Assembly: GCF_003688285.1 (NCBI RefSeq)
Contig: NZ_RCNT01000002.1
Span: 62,001-126,000 of the forward strand
From: Rhodophyticola porphyridii
GTDB taxonomy: Bacteria > Pseudomonadota > Alphaproteobacteria > Rhodobacterales > Rhodobacteraceae
Reading direction: 5' to 3'
Length of the DNA: 64,000 nucleotides
In this document: positions 36,932 to 46,274 of the stretch, piece after piece
How positions within the stretch are numbered: the first letter of the stretch is position 1
How the letters are laid out: each line of letters begins with the position of its first letter
Notes under the pieces: model-generated
What the model was told of the DNA's origin: nothing
What the model saw: only the letters and a program-made list of their open reading frames with translations
The model's database searches: none
Made by a program: the position numbers and the translations under genes

Positions 36932-37783
36932 ATGGCGGAGATACAGCGAAAACCCCGCGGGCGGCCGAAATCGCCCTTCACCGAAGGCGGTGGAAGCACC
37001 ATACAGGCTCTGGACCGTGCCCTGGCTGTGTTGAGTGCGCTGGCGCGGCAGGATCACGCCTCGCTGACCGACCTGTCCGACAGTCTGAACATTCCCACAG
37101 CGACGACGCACCGGATCCTCGCCACCTTGCAGCAGAACGGGTATGCCGAACTGGACGAGGCCAGCCAGACCTGGGCCGTGGGCGTGGAAGCCTATCGCAC
37201 CGGCTCGGCCTATCTGAACCGGACGACGCTGATGGATGTGGCCCGCCCCGCGATGCGGTCGCTTATGCAGGCTACGGGCGAGACCGCGAACCTTGCCGTG
37301 CCCGACGGCGCCGAAGTGGTCTTCATCGGCCAGATCGAAACCCAGAATCCGATCCGTGCCTTTTTTGCGGCGGGCACACGCACGCCCATGCATGCCTCGG
37401 GCACCGGCAAGGCGATTCTGGCCAGCATGCCGGAGGCGCATCTGTCGCGGCTTCTGTCCCGCGCCGAGTTGCGAGAGTTCACCGACCAGACCCTGACGAC
37501 GGAGGCGCAACTGCGCGCCGATCTGGAGGAGACGCGCGCGCGCGGCTGGTCCTTCGATCAGGAGGAGCGGCATCGCGGCATGTCCTGCATTGGCGCGGCC
37601 ATCTATGACGCGCGGGGGGAGATTGTCGCGGGCGTGTCGATTTCGGGGCCCAGCACGCGATTTGCCGATCGCCGGGTCGCGGCCTTCGGCGCCCGCGTGG
37701 CCGAAGCGGCCCGCGAAATCACCGAAGGGATCGGGGGGCGCATGCCGGCCTTGGAACGGGCAGGCGGTGAGCCGCTCGGCTAA
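36932..37783 (+). CDS. bhcR: IclR-family regulator of the beta-hydroxyaspartate cycle
   Basis: A 283-residue regulator. The N-terminus is basic (RKPRGRPKSP). The winged helix-turn-helix is at about 20-85 (IQALDRALAVLSALARQD, then SDSLNIPTATTHRILATLQQ). The IclR effector domain follows, with FIGQIETQNPIR, HASGTGKAILA and SIGAA-like SCIGAAIYDARG. In Paracoccus denitrificans the equivalent gene is a glyoxylate-responsive regulator of bhcABCD. The ATG at 36932 has GGAG 8 nt upstream; an upstream ATG at 36803 would add an AT-rich unrelated stretch. It is divergent from bhcA. Confidence 0.88.
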   Translation: MAEIQRKPRGRPKSPFTEGGGSTIQALDRALAVLSALARQDHASLTDLSDSLNIPTATTHRILATLQQNGYAELDEASQTWAVGVEAYRTGSAYLNRTTLMDVARPAMRSLMQATGETANLAVPDGAEVVFIGQIETQNPIRAFFAAGTRTPMHASGTGKAILASMPEAHLSRLLSRAELREFTDQTLTTEAQLRADLEETRARGWSFDQEERHRGMSCIGAAIYDARGEIVAGVSISGPSTRFADRRVAAFGARVAEAAREITEGIGGRMPALERAGGEPLG

Positions 37784-37853
37784 AGGCTTGCCAGCGCGAT
37801 GAATTTCGCCTTTTGTCGAAACCGGCGCCGTTGCCGCGATTTGGGGAGGGGTC

Positions 37854-38585
37854 ATGGCAGATCACGACAGGGCCGGAGAGCCGGTTCCGGGATTCCGCCC
37901 ACCGCCCCCACCGGGCGGAGAGCCGTTGGCCGGGCGCTATGCGCGGCTGGTCCGGCTCAGCGCCGACGAGCACGCGGCCGATCTGCATCGGGCCAATTCG
38001 GTCAGTGATGCGATCTGGGATTTTCTGCCCTACGGCCCGTTTTCCTCCGCGGCGGCCTATCACCGTTGGGTGCGGGAGGTGGAGGCCGGTCCGGACCCGC
38101 TCTTCTATGCAATCCAGAATCTGGAGACCGGCCAGTGGAGCGGTGTAGCCAGTTACCTTCGGATCACACCCGAGATGGGCACGATCGAGGTCGGCCATAT
38201 CAATTTCGCCCCCGCCATGCAGCGTACGCGCGCCGCGACCGAAGCCATGTATCTGATGATGGAATGGGCATTCGAGGCGGGATATCGGCGCTATGAATGG
38301 AAATGCAACGCCCGCAATCTAGGCTCGCGCAGGGCGGCCGAGCGCTTGGGCTTTTCCTATGAGGGCGTCTTTCGGCAGGCCGCCGTGGTCAAGGGGCGCA
38401 ATCGGGATACGGCCTGGTTTGCCTGTATCGACGCGGAATGGCCCGCCCTGAAGGAGGCGTTCCGGGCCTGGCTTTCACCCCAGAACTTCGACGCCGAGGG
38501 GCGCCAGAAGGAACGCCTGGGCGATCTGACCCGGCTGGTGCGTGTCAGTTCGGATCCCGCGCTTCCGGGTCCGTCAGGCGACTAG
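37854..38585 (+). CDS. GNAT-family acetyltransferase, RimL-like
   Basis: A 243-residue acetyltransferase. A Pro-rich N-terminal segment (residues 13-25) precedes the GNAT domain. Motifs include GVASYLRITPEMGTIEVGHI, ALMEWAFEAGYRRYEWKCN-like YEWKCNARN, and GSRRAAERLGFSYEG. This pattern is common in RimL/RimJ-like proteins, which act on proteins or small amines. GGGGAGGGG precedes the ATG. It overlaps the 3' end of the response regulator by four bases, being convergent. Not obviously linked to bhcR. Confidence 0.85.
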   Translation: MADHDRAGEPVPGFRPPPPPGGEPLAGRYARLVRLSADEHAADLHRANSVSDAIWDFLPYGPFSSAAAYHRWVREVEAGPDPLFYAIQNLETGQWSGVASYLRITPEMGTIEVGHINFAPAMQRTRAATEAMYLMMEWAFEAGYRRYEWKCNARNLGSRRAAERLGFSYEGVFRQAAVVKGRNRDTAWFACIDAEWPALKEAFRAWLSPQNFDAEGRQKERLGDLTRLVRVSSDPALPGPSGD

Positions 38586-39286
38586 ACCGCCGCGACATGC
38601 CGGATCCGGTCTGACAGAAGCGCCCGAAGGCTGACGCGATCGCCATGCGCCAGAGGGCCGCTGGCGCGCGCGATGATATCTTCCAGCCCGGCATCATGTG
38701 CCGTGCGGGCGACGCCAAGCAGAAAGGGCCTCAGATAGGCCATGGGCGGGCTGTCCAGTTCCAGGAGCTTCATCGCATGGGTCAGATCCTCCCGAAAGGC
38801 GAGCGTATCGGGCTCCACCCGGTCATCCGAAGTGGGGCGCGGGCCTTTGGGTTGCAGGTCTTCCGGCAGATGGCGCAGGATCGCAGCCTGGAAAAAGGCC
38901 AGTGTTTCCATCGGTTTGGGCAGGAAGCCATCTGCCCCGGCCGCCATGACGTCGGTTTCGGACGCATCCGGGTCGGCGCCGGACGTCCCGAGGATCACGG
39001 GCACCCGGGGCTGGCCCGAATGGATTTCGGCAATCAGGTCAAGGCCGGATCCGTCCGGCAGGCCAAGATCGATGATGGCGACGGACGGGCGGTAGACGGC
39101 CAGATGCCGCCGGGCGGAGGTCAGGCAATCGGCCCGCCGGATGCGGGCGCCCGACCGCAGGCACAACAGCCTCAGCGCTTCGGATGCGAAACGGCTGTCC
39201 TCAACCACCAGAACGGTCAGCCCCAGCAAGGGTCGCGCCGCCGTCGGTTTCGGTCGAAAGTCGAGATCTGCAACAAAGTCGTCCAT
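38582..39286 (-). CDS. Receiver-domain response regulator without a known output domain
   Basis: A 234-residue protein. The REC domain occupies about 20-145: acidic pair in VLVVEDSR, phospho-acceptor Asp in AIIDLGLPDGSG, Thr/Ser in VILGTSG, and Lys in FLPKPME. The last 85 residues form a helical region (ELDSPPMAYLRPFLLGVARTAHDAGL, given in part) that matches no output domain I recognise. No histidine kinase is adjacent. It could act by protein-protein interaction. The start at 39286 has only a weak Shine-Dalgarno. Confidence 0.82.
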   Translation of the reverse strand: MDDFVADLDFRPKPTAARPLLGLTVLVVEDSRFASEALRLLCLRSGARIRRADCLTSARRHLAVYRPSVAIIDLGLPDGSGLDLIAEIHSGQPRVPVILGTSGADPDASETDVMAAGADGFLPKPMETLAFFQAAILRHLPEDLQPKGPRPTSDDRVEPDTLAFREDLTHAMKLLELDSPPMAYLRPFLLGVARTAHDAGLEDIIARASGPLAHGDRVSLRALLSDRIRHVAAV

Positions 39287-39438
39287 TTCGTCATGCCCCC
39301 ATTACGGCTGATTCCCTGGATGATTAGAGCCGCGTAAGGTTGACAAGCTGTAAACGGTGCCGCGGCGACAGGACGCTTGGCATTTCCACCGTCGCGCGCC
39401 ATATCACTCCCCAGTCAGTCCTGCGCAGGAGAGCTTCG

Positions 39439-39843
39439 ATGATCGGCCGTTTGAACCATGTCGCCATTGCCGTGCCCGATCTGGAGGCCGCGTCGGCACA
39501 GTATCGCGATACGCTGGGCGCCAAAGTCGGCGCGCCGCAGGACGAGCCGGATCACGGTGTGACGGTTGTGTTCATCGAGCTTCCGAACACCAAGATCGAG
39601 CTGCTGTACCCGCTTGGCGAGAACAGCCCGATTGCCGGTTTCCTTGAAAAGAACCCTGCGGGCGGGATCCATCATATCTGCTACGAGGTGGAGGACATCC
39701 TTTCGGCGCGGGATCGGTTGCAGGCGACGGGCGCCCGCGTTCTGGGTACGGGCGAGCCCAAGATCGGGGCGCATGGAAAGCCGGTCCTGTTCCTGCATCC
39801 CAAGGATTTTACCGGCACGCTGGTGGAACTGGAGCAGGTCTGA
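39439..39843 (+). CDS. mce: Methylmalonyl-CoA epimerase
   Basis: A 134-residue VOC-fold enzyme that interconverts the (R) and (S) forms of methylmalonyl-CoA in propionate metabolism. Metal ligands are His7 (LNHVAI), Glu in FIELPNTKIELL, His in GGIHHICYEV and Glu in LVELEQ. The ATG at 39439 has CAGGAGAG upstream. It overlaps the DUF1467 gene by one base (TGATG), a pairing seen in other Rhodobacteraceae. Confidence 0.92.
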   Translation: MIGRLNHVAIAVPDLEAASAQYRDTLGAKVGAPQDEPDHGVTVVFIELPNTKIELLYPLGENSPIAGFLEKNPAGGIHHICYEVEDILSARDRLQATGARVLGTGEPKIGAHGKPVLFLHPKDFTGTLVELEQV

Positions 39844-40121
39844 TGAATGTTGTCAGCGGTCTGGTGCTTTATGCGATCATCTGGTTCATGACGCTGTTCG
39901 TGATCCTGCCGATCCGGATGACATCGCAGGGGGAGGCGGGGGAAATCGCGCGCGGCACCCATGCCTCTGCGCCCCACCGGCCGCAGCTGAAACGGCGGTT
40001 TCTGATAACCTCCGGTGTGGCCGCGGTGATCTGGGCCATCTTCGCGTGGATCATCCTTGGCGGCCTCATTACGATCGACGACATCGACCTGTTCACCCGG
40101 TTCGGGATGGGTGAGCGTTGA
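39843..40121 (+). CDS. DUF1467 family membrane protein
   Basis: A 92-residue protein with two membrane helices (about 6-24 and 54-76) and the short IRMTSQGEAGE loop between them, matching DUF1467. It is translationally coupled to mce. The function is unknown. The last 29 bases overlap the convergent EI24-like gene. Confidence 0.85.
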   Translation: MNVVSGLVLYAIIWFMTLFVILPIRMTSQGEAGEIARGTHASAPHRPQLKRRFLITSGVAAVIWAIFAWIILGGLITIDDIDLFTRFGMGER

Positions 40122-40797
40122 GCCTGTGATAGAGATGGGTGAAGGTGGCCGCACCCAGAACGGGCACCAGAAGGTTCACCACAGGGATTGTCAGCGGCAC
40201 AGCCATCAGAACCCCGGCCGCAAAGATCGTGACCTTATGTGCGTTGCGGAACTGAGCGGCCCCGACCGCGTCCCGGCGGCGGAGCGCTACCATCTGCGCA
40301 TACTCCCGGCCCAGAAGTATGCCGTTGACGATCCAGAACAGGGCCGGGGCCAGCGGTGGCATCGCGATATAGGCGACCAGTGCCACGAGGTTGACGCCGA
40401 TGATGACGCCCAGGAATTTCAGACCGTCGCCAAGACCTTCGACAAAGCCGATATGGCGGGCGGGCGGCAGGTGCGGATAGTGCTGCGCCTCGACCGCGTC
40501 GGCGATCCGGTCGAGGAAGATGCCGGTGAAGGCCGAGGCCACGGGCACCATGAGGAAGATGGACAAAAGCAGCATCAGCGGTATGCCCGCAATCGTGAGG
40601 GCGTTGTCTATCCAGGTGATCTCGCCGAACCATGGCAGCGAAAAGCTGTCCGGCAGAAGCCAGCCAATCAGAATGACGAAAGCCGCGTAGAAGGCGGCAA
40701 GAAGGGTGACGGTCAGGCCAAGTCCAAGGCCCAGAACGCCCAGAAACCTTCGGTCGGACAGCTGGCCCACGGCCTTGATGAAATCGGAAAAGATCAT
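40093..40797 (-). CDS. EI24-domain (CysZ-like) membrane protein
   Basis: A 234-residue protein with four predicted membrane helices and a large loop. FSDFIKAVGQLSDRRFLGVL at the start and ASAFTGIFLDRIADAVE (about 85-100), with GREYAQMVALRR near 185, are EI24 features. Members include the sulfate transporter CysZ of E. coli. Whether this protein moves sulfate is unclear. The ATG at 40797 has GAGGGAC upstream. It is followed by topA on the same strand with 135 bases between their ends. Confidence 0.8.
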   Translation of the reverse strand: MIFSDFIKAVGQLSDRRFLGVLGLGLGLTVTLLAAFYAAFVILIGWLLPDSFSLPWFGEITWIDNALTIAGIPLMLLLSIFLMVPVASAFTGIFLDRIADAVEAQHYPHLPPARHIGFVEGLGDGLKFLGVIIGVNLVALVAYIAMPPLAPALFWIVNGILLGREYAQMVALRRRDAVGAAQFRNAHKVTIFAAGVLMAVPLTIPVVNLLVPVLGAATFTHLYHRLNAHPSRTG

Positions 40798-40932
40798 GTT
40801 CGTCCCTCGACCCCGCATCCGGAATGTTACATGTCTTAACATCGGGTGTGCTGCGGGCGAGATCAAGCCCCCGCCAGCGTCATCACTCCGGCGTACCCGG
40901 TTGTCATGGCCTTGTCACCGTCCCGCGCGCGC

Positions 40933-43575
40933 TCAGCTTGCCTTCTTGCGTGTAGTCCGCTTCTTACCGCCCTTGGCCTGACGTTCGGCAATCAGTTGCA
41001 CAGCCATCTCCATGGTCACATCGGCGGGGGCGGTCCCCTTCGGGATCGTGGCATTCACCTTGTCCCACTTCACATACGGGCCGTAGCGGCCTTCCATTAC
41101 GTTGACCGCGCCACCGTGTTCGGGATGATCGCCCAGTTCATGCAATGGCGGCACCGTGGCCCCGCGCCCGCCGCGCTTTGCGGCCTTTGCAGCGATCAGT
41201 TCCACCGCACGGTTCATGCCGACGGTCCAGACTTCCTCCACATCGGGCAGATTGGCGTAGATCCGGCCATGTTTCACGAACGGACCGTAGCGACCGATAC
41301 CGGCCTCAACCGGCTCTCCGTCCTCGGGGTGCTTGCCCACCTCGCGCGGCAGGTTCAGCAGCATCAGCGCCTTGTCGATATCCATCTGCGTGGCGTCCCA
41401 GCCTTTGGGAAGCGAGGCGCGTTTTGGTTTCTTTTCCTCCTCCGTCACTTCGCCCAACTGCACGTAGGGGCCAAAGCGGCCGGTTTTCAGATGCACCGGC
41501 AGCGACGTGTCGGGGTCCACGCCCAGCATCCGCTCCTCGGCCTGGTCCTCATCGCCGTCTCCGGGCGGGGCGAAGGCACGGGTGTAACGGCATTCGGGGT
41601 AATTGGAGCAGCCGATGAACGCCCCGCCGGAGCGCGCCGTGCGCATGCTGAGCCGCCCCTCCCCGCAATTGGGGCATAGCCTCGGGTCGGAACCGTCTTC
41701 CTTCGCCGGGAACAGATGCGGCTCCAGCACCTCATTGATCTTTTCCAGCACATCAGTGATCCGAAGCTCGGCGGTCTCGTCGACCGCAGCCTTGAAATCG
41801 CGCCAGAACCGCTCCAACACGTCCTTGTAGTTCCGCTCGCCGGCGCTGACCTCGTCAAGCTGGTTTTCCAGATCGGCAGTGAAATCATAGCCTACGTAGC
41901 GGCGGAAATAGTTGCTCAGAAACGCCGTGACCAACCGCCCCTTGTCTTCCGGGATCAGCCGGTTCTTGTCCTTCACCACATAGCCGCGATCCTGAATGGT
42001 CGTGACGATCGAGGCGTAGGTTGAGGGGCGTCCGATCCCCAGCTCCTCCATCCGCTTGACCAGTGTCGCCTCGGTATAGCGCGGCGGGGGCTGGGTGAAA
42101 TGCTGCTGCCCCAGAACCGCGCCGTCGGCGCTGAGAACGCTGCCGCCGTTCTGGCGCAGGTCGCTGGCGGTCTCGTCCTCGATCACCACCGCATCGGCGT
42201 CGCCGGCGGCCTTGGCGAAGTCTGCTTCAAGGGCGGCGGCCTTCGGGGTCACGTCATCGCCTTCGGAAATCTGCGGCAGGCGCTTGTCGTCATCGGCCTC
42301 CACATCGTCGCGGCCTTCTTCGTAGACCTTGAGGAACCCGTCGAACAACACCACCTGACCCGTGGCGCGCAATACGACCTGCCCATCGGCGCTGGCCACA
42401 TCCACCGTGGTGCGTTCCAGCCGCGCGCCCTCCATCTGGCTGGCGATCGTGCGCTTCCAGATCAGATCATACAGCTTTTTCTGGTCGTCTTCGGACAGGC
42501 GGATATCGTCAGGCGCCTTGGCCATATCCGTGGGGCGGATACATTCATGGGCTTCCTGTGCGTTCTTGGCCTTGTTCTTGTAGACGCGGGCGACTTTCGG
42601 GACGTAATCGGCGCCATACCGGTCCTTGATCGCGTCGCGTGCGGCGGCGACAGCTTCGGGGGCCATGTCGATCCCGTCGGTCCGCATATAGGTGATATGG
42701 CCCGCCTCATAGAGCCGCTGTGCGGCGCTCATCGTCTGGCGCGCGCCCATGCCGAACTTGCGGCTGGCCTCCTGTTGCAGGGTCGAGGTCATGAAAGGGG
42801 CGGCAGGATTGCGGTTGGCCGGTTTCGCCTCGACAGATTGCACCTTGAGCGCGCGGGACGAGACCGCCTTGACCGCCATCGACGCGGCGGCGGCGTTTTC
42901 CAGGTCGTACTTGTCGAGCTTCCTGCCGCCGAGCACCGTCAGACGCGCCTCGAAACTCTGGCCGCGCGGCGTATCGAGTACGGCGCGCACCGACCAGTAT
43001 TCGCGGTGCTTGAACGCCTCGATCTCCATCTCGCGCTCGACGATCAGGCGCAGACAGACTGATTGCACGCGGCCTGCCGACTTCGCCCCGGGCAGTTTGC
43101 GCCAGAGCACCGGCGAAAGGTTGAAACCCACCAGATAGTCCAGTGCTCGGCGGGCCAGATAGGCCTCCACCAGCTCCATATCCACCTGCCGCGGATTCTT
43201 CATCGCATCGGTCACCGCGGCCTTTGTGATGGCATTGAAGACAACCCGGCTGACCGGTGTATCCTTCTTGATTGCCTTGCGCTTCCGCAGCGCCTCTTCG
43301 AGATGCCAACTGATCGCCTCGCCTTCGCGGTCCGGGTCGGTGGCGAGGATCAGGGCGTTGTCCTCTTTCAGCGCGTCGGCGATGGCCTTGACATGCTTCT
43401 TGCTGTCGCTGCCCACCTCCCACAACATCTCGAATCCCGCGTCCGTGTCCACCGATCCATCCTTGGGCGGCAGGTCGCGGACATGGCCGTAGGATGCGAG
43501 AACCGTGTAGTCATCTCCCAAATACTTGTTGATTGTCTTGGCCTTAGCGGGGGATTCGACAACGACAACAGGCAT
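40933..43575 (-). CDS. topA: DNA topoisomerase I
   Basis: An 880-residue type IA topoisomerase that relaxes negative supercoils. The TOPRIM domain is at 1-115 (VVVESPAKAKTINKYLG and TDPDREGEAISWHL). The active Tyr is Tyr296 in GHITYMRTDG. One intact zinc-ribbon is seen at about 640-670 (CPNCGEG and GCSNYPECRYTR), and then three shorter repeat-like blocks with FGPYVQLGE, YGPFVKHGR and YGPYVKWDK. A Lys/Arg-rich tail ends the protein. The C-terminal layout is usual for alphaproteobacteria. It is divergent from the small secreted protein gene. Confidence 0.97.
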   Translation of the reverse strand: MPVVVVESPAKAKTINKYLGDDYTVLASYGHVRDLPPKDGSVDTDAGFEMLWEVGSDSKKHVKAIADALKEDNALILATDPDREGEAISWHLEEALRKRKAIKKDTPVSRVVFNAITKAAVTDAMKNPRQVDMELVEAYLARRALDYLVGFNLSPVLWRKLPGAKSAGRVQSVCLRLIVEREMEIEAFKHREYWSVRAVLDTPRGQSFEARLTVLGGRKLDKYDLENAAAASMAVKAVSSRALKVQSVEAKPANRNPAAPFMTSTLQQEASRKFGMGARQTMSAAQRLYEAGHITYMRTDGIDMAPEAVAAARDAIKDRYGADYVPKVARVYKNKAKNAQEAHECIRPTDMAKAPDDIRLSEDDQKKLYDLIWKRTIASQMEGARLERTTVDVASADGQVVLRATGQVVLFDGFLKVYEEGRDDVEADDDKRLPQISEGDDVTPKAAALEADFAKAAGDADAVVIEDETASDLRQNGGSVLSADGAVLGQQHFTQPPPRYTEATLVKRMEELGIGRPSTYASIVTTIQDRGYVVKDKNRLIPEDKGRLVTAFLSNYFRRYVGYDFTADLENQLDEVSAGERNYKDVLERFWRDFKAAVDETAELRITDVLEKINEVLEPHLFPAKEDGSDPRLCPNCGEGRLSMRTARSGGAFIGCSNYPECRYTRAFAPPGDGDEDQAEERMLGVDPDTSLPVHLKTGRFGPYVQLGEVTEEEKKPKRASLPKGWDATQMDIDKALMLLNLPREVGKHPEDGEPVEAGIGRYGPFVKHGRIYANLPDVEEVWTVGMNRAVELIAAKAAKRGGRGATVPPLHELGDHPEHGGAVNVMEGRYGPYVKWDKVNATIPKGTAPADVTMEMAVQLIAERQAKGGKKRTTRKKAS

Positions 43576-43699
43576 CAGGGATCACCTTTGAACAGGGAAG
43601 GGGTGTGGCGGCGGAACATGTGGGGCCTTGCCGGGGCTTGTCAATGCGCGTTTCGCTGCGGCACTCCGGCGGAGGTTATTTTGAAGCCGGGGTATCGAG

Positions 43700-44128
43700 A
43701 TGCGATATGTTGCAATCCTGATAGCGGCCTGTCTGGCCTGGCCGGCGCTGGCCTCGCCTGTGGAGCCGGTGCCCGGTGTGCCCGAGCGGCGCGAGTTGCT
43801 GAACACGCTTCGGCCATTGGTGGAAAACGATCTGGGCGCGCCGGTGGAGTTCATGGTCGATCAGCTGCTCTGGGAGGATGATCGCGCCTTCGGCCGGGTG
43901 GTGGCGCAACGGCCCGGCGGAGGCCAGATCGATATCGCGACCACGCCGATGGTGCAGCGTGACGGAGTTTTACCCGAGGCGATCGACGGAACTCGGGTCG
44001 AGGCGTTTTTCCGGAAGACATCGGAGGGCTGGCAGGTGGTCACCTACGAAATCGGCACCACCAATACATGGTTCCTTGCCTATGATTGCGCCAATTACGG
44101 CGCCTTCATGCGGGAATGGGGCTGCTGA
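43700..44128 (+). CDS. Secreted hypothetical protein
   Basis: A 142-residue protein with a Sec signal peptide (MRYVAILIAACLAWPALA). The mature part is small, acidic and without any domain I recognise. It ends with two Cys that may pair (CANYGAFMREWGC). It lies divergent from topA with 124 bases between, and convergent to dprA with 3 bases between. Rhodobacteraceae carry similarly sized proteins beside topA, but I do not know of a function. Confidence 0.7.
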   Translation: MRYVAILIAACLAWPALASPVEPVPGVPERRELLNTLRPLVENDLGAPVEFMVDQLLWEDDRAFGRVVAQRPGGGQIDIATTPMVQRDGVLPEAIDGTRVEAFFRKTSEGWQVVTYEIGTTNTWFLAYDCANYGAFMREWGC

Positions 44129-44131
44129 TCG

Positions 44132-45322
44132 CTAGACGCATCGCGCCAGAAGCCCGCCCGGCCGGCGCTCGATGCTGCCGGCCAGTTCCATTTGCGCCAG
44201 CACGCGGGTGATATCCGGTGCGGGCAGGCCCAGATCGCGGATCAACTGATCCTCCGCCGTGGGGGAGGGGCCGAGCCGGGTCAGGATGCGTTTGCTGAGA
44301 CTGTCGCTTGAAACAGGCGCCTGCGCCGCCGCCTCGGCAGGCCCGCCCGTCTGCTGCGGCGAAAGATGCTGCGGCTCGGGCGGCGGATCGGGCCGTGCAT
44401 CGGGGGCGCTCGGCATGCCGATCTGTTCCAGCACGTCCTCTGCATTGCGCACCAGCGTCGCCCCATCGCGGATCAGCATGTTGCAGCCCGACGCGCGGGT
44501 GTCCATCGGGTGCCCGGGAACGGCCAGCACCTCCCGCCCCTGATCAAGGGCGATGCGCGCAGTGATGAGCGACCCTGATCGCGCGGCGGCTTCCACCACG
44601 ACCACGGCGCGGGCCAGCCCCGAGACGATGCGGTTCCGGCGGGGGAAATGCCGGGCCTGCGGATCAAGCCCGAAAGGCTGTTCCGACAGGCGCAGCCCGC
44701 ATTTGGCCATGTCATTGGCAAGACCGCTGTTTTCTGCCGGGTAGATCACATCCAGCCCGCCCGCGTGAACCCCGACAGTGCCGGTCTTGAGCGCCGCCAG
44801 ATGGGCCAGCGTGTCGATGCCGCGTGCGAGGCCCGAGATCACCACATAGCCCGCAGCCCCCAGATCGGCGGCAAGACGTGTGGCCATCCGCGCGCCAAGC
44901 GAAGAAGCGTTCCGGGTGCCCACCAGCGCGATGGCGGGCTGCTGCACAAGGCCAAGATCGCCCATCGCCCAGAGAACCGGCGGCGCATCCGGCGTGCGGG
45001 CCAGCAGCGGCGGGTAGGATGCATCGCCAAGGCACAGCATCGTGGCACCCGCCCGCCTGGCGGCCCTCATCTCGGCAAGTGCCACGCCTTCGGGGCAGAT
45101 CGCGTAGCGTTCGACACCTGCAGCGCGGGCGACCTCCGGCAGGGCGTCAAGGGCCGCCTGCGCGCTGCCATGTTCGGACAGAAGCCGCTGGAACGTCACC
45201 GGCCCGACCCGGCGGGAGCGGAAGAGCTGCAGTCGTGCAAGCCTGTCCGGCGCATCAAGGGCAGGCGGCGGCGTGAGGAGGGGGCAGGATTCGGCGAATC
45301 CCCAATCGGACCGTGCAGACAT
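44132..45322 (-). CDS. dprA: DNA-processing protein DprA
   Basis: A 396-residue protein that loads RecA on incoming single-stranded DNA during transformation. The Rossmann-like core contains GTRNASSLGARMATRLAADL, VISGLARGIDTLAH, PRRNRIVSGLARAVVVVEA, and SGSLITARIALDQGREVLAVPG. A C-terminal winged-helix-like domain is present (RLGPSPTAEDQLIRDLGL). An N-terminal SAM-like region precedes the core. The ATG at 45322 is used. It is the third gene behind tldD and an unknown membrane protein, 24 bases after the latter. Confidence 0.93.
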   Translation of the reverse strand: MSARSDWGFAESCPLLTPPPALDAPDRLARLQLFRSRRVGPVTFQRLLSEHGSAQAALDALPEVARAAGVERYAICPEGVALAEMRAARRAGATMLCLGDASYPPLLARTPDAPPVLWAMGDLGLVQQPAIALVGTRNASSLGARMATRLAADLGAAGYVVISGLARGIDTLAHLAALKTGTVGVHAGGLDVIYPAENSGLANDMAKCGLRLSEQPFGLDPQARHFPRRNRIVSGLARAVVVVEAAARSGSLITARIALDQGREVLAVPGHPMDTRASGCNMLIRDGATLVRNAEDVLEQIGMPSAPDARPDPPPEPQHLSPQQTGGPAEAAAQAPVSSDSLSKRILTRLGPSPTAEDQLIRDLGLPAPDITRVLAQMELAGSIERRPGGLLARCV

Positions 45323-45346
45323 GCCGCGATGGTGTCGGCACAAGGG

Positions 45347-46261
45347 TTAAGAATGCCTTACAGTCCGCCAGAGAGCCCAGCACAAAGCGCCAGTGCCCAA
45401 TGCGGTCAGCGGCAATGTGACGACGAACGACCATCCGGACGGAAACGGCGGGTAAACCGCACCCCCAAGGATCGCGGAGAACGGTAGCAACATCGCGACC
45501 GCATATCGGTCTGATCGCGGCGCGACCGATATCGCGGGGGTTCCGCTTCCAATATGCCATGCCGCGGCGAGCGTCACGGTGACCAGGCCGACCAGTGCCA
45601 GACCCCAGACACCCGCGCTGGCCGCCGTCATGACGAAAAGCGGAACCGACAGGAGCCCCGCAAGGCCGAAATCCCATCGCGTCGGGCTGAACCGGGCCCA
45701 GGGGCGATCCGAAAGCCAAACGCCCGCCAGCCACACAATGCCGATAATCATGACGAAGGAGACCCAATCCGGACCAACCGGAAGCCGCAGCGCAGGGTCT
45801 TCCGCAGCAAAAAGACGTCCCCAGGCGGGCCAGACAAATCCAAGGGTTATGAATAAGGTTGCAAGCTTCGGACCGCTCCATTCGCGCATCGCATGTCTGA
45901 TGCCGAGCCATCCGATGCCGAAGACGACAATCAGGTGCCAGCCAAGGCTTGGCCATGCGAAAGAGAGCGGCGGCGCTTCGTAGGCAAGCGGGATCACCAC
46001 AGCTTCGATGCACCAGCCCAACAGTGCTCCGGCCAGAATCAGTCCGGGCCATGTCGTTAGGCCAAAGCCCCAGATCACGACCAGTATGACATAGGCGAAA
46101 GCGGCGTAGAGCGCCCCGAAAGACGCCAGATATGAAACAAGGCCACCGCTCTCTGCCTTGGTCAGAACCGCTTCTACCGGACCTTCGTTGAGAAAGAAGA
46201 ACTCGGAGAAAAACAGCGAAATCAGGCCGAATCCAAAGGCCGCCGTAATCCGGCCAGCCAA
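45347..46261 (-). CDS. Polytopic membrane protein of unknown function
   Basis: A 304-residue protein with about nine hydrophobic segments and no conserved domain I can name. It begins with a membrane helix (FGFGLISLFFSEFFFL), and the repeated Trp-Pro-Gly and Trp-Gly motifs (FGLTTWPGLILAGALLGW) resemble a transporter or CPBP-like layout but without a clear family match. Its base composition looks less GC-rich than its neighbours, which may signal transfer. It lies 13 bases after tldD and 24 before dprA, all on the minus strand, so it probably shares their operon. Confidence 0.7.
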   Translation of the reverse strand: MAGRITAAFGFGLISLFFSEFFFLNEGPVEAVLTKAESGGLVSYLASFGALYAAFAYVILVVIWGFGLTTWPGLILAGALLGWCIEAVVIPLAYEAPPLSFAWPSLGWHLIVVFGIGWLGIRHAMREWSGPKLATLFITLGFVWPAWGRLFAAEDPALRLPVGPDWVSFVMIIGIVWLAGVWLSDRPWARFSPTRWDFGLAGLLSVPLFVMTAASAGVWGLALVGLVTVTLAAAWHIGSGTPAISVAPRSDRYAVAMLLPFSAILGGAVYPPFPSGWSFVVTLPLTALGTGALCWALWRTVRHS

Positions 46262-46274
46262 GATGCGGCCGATA

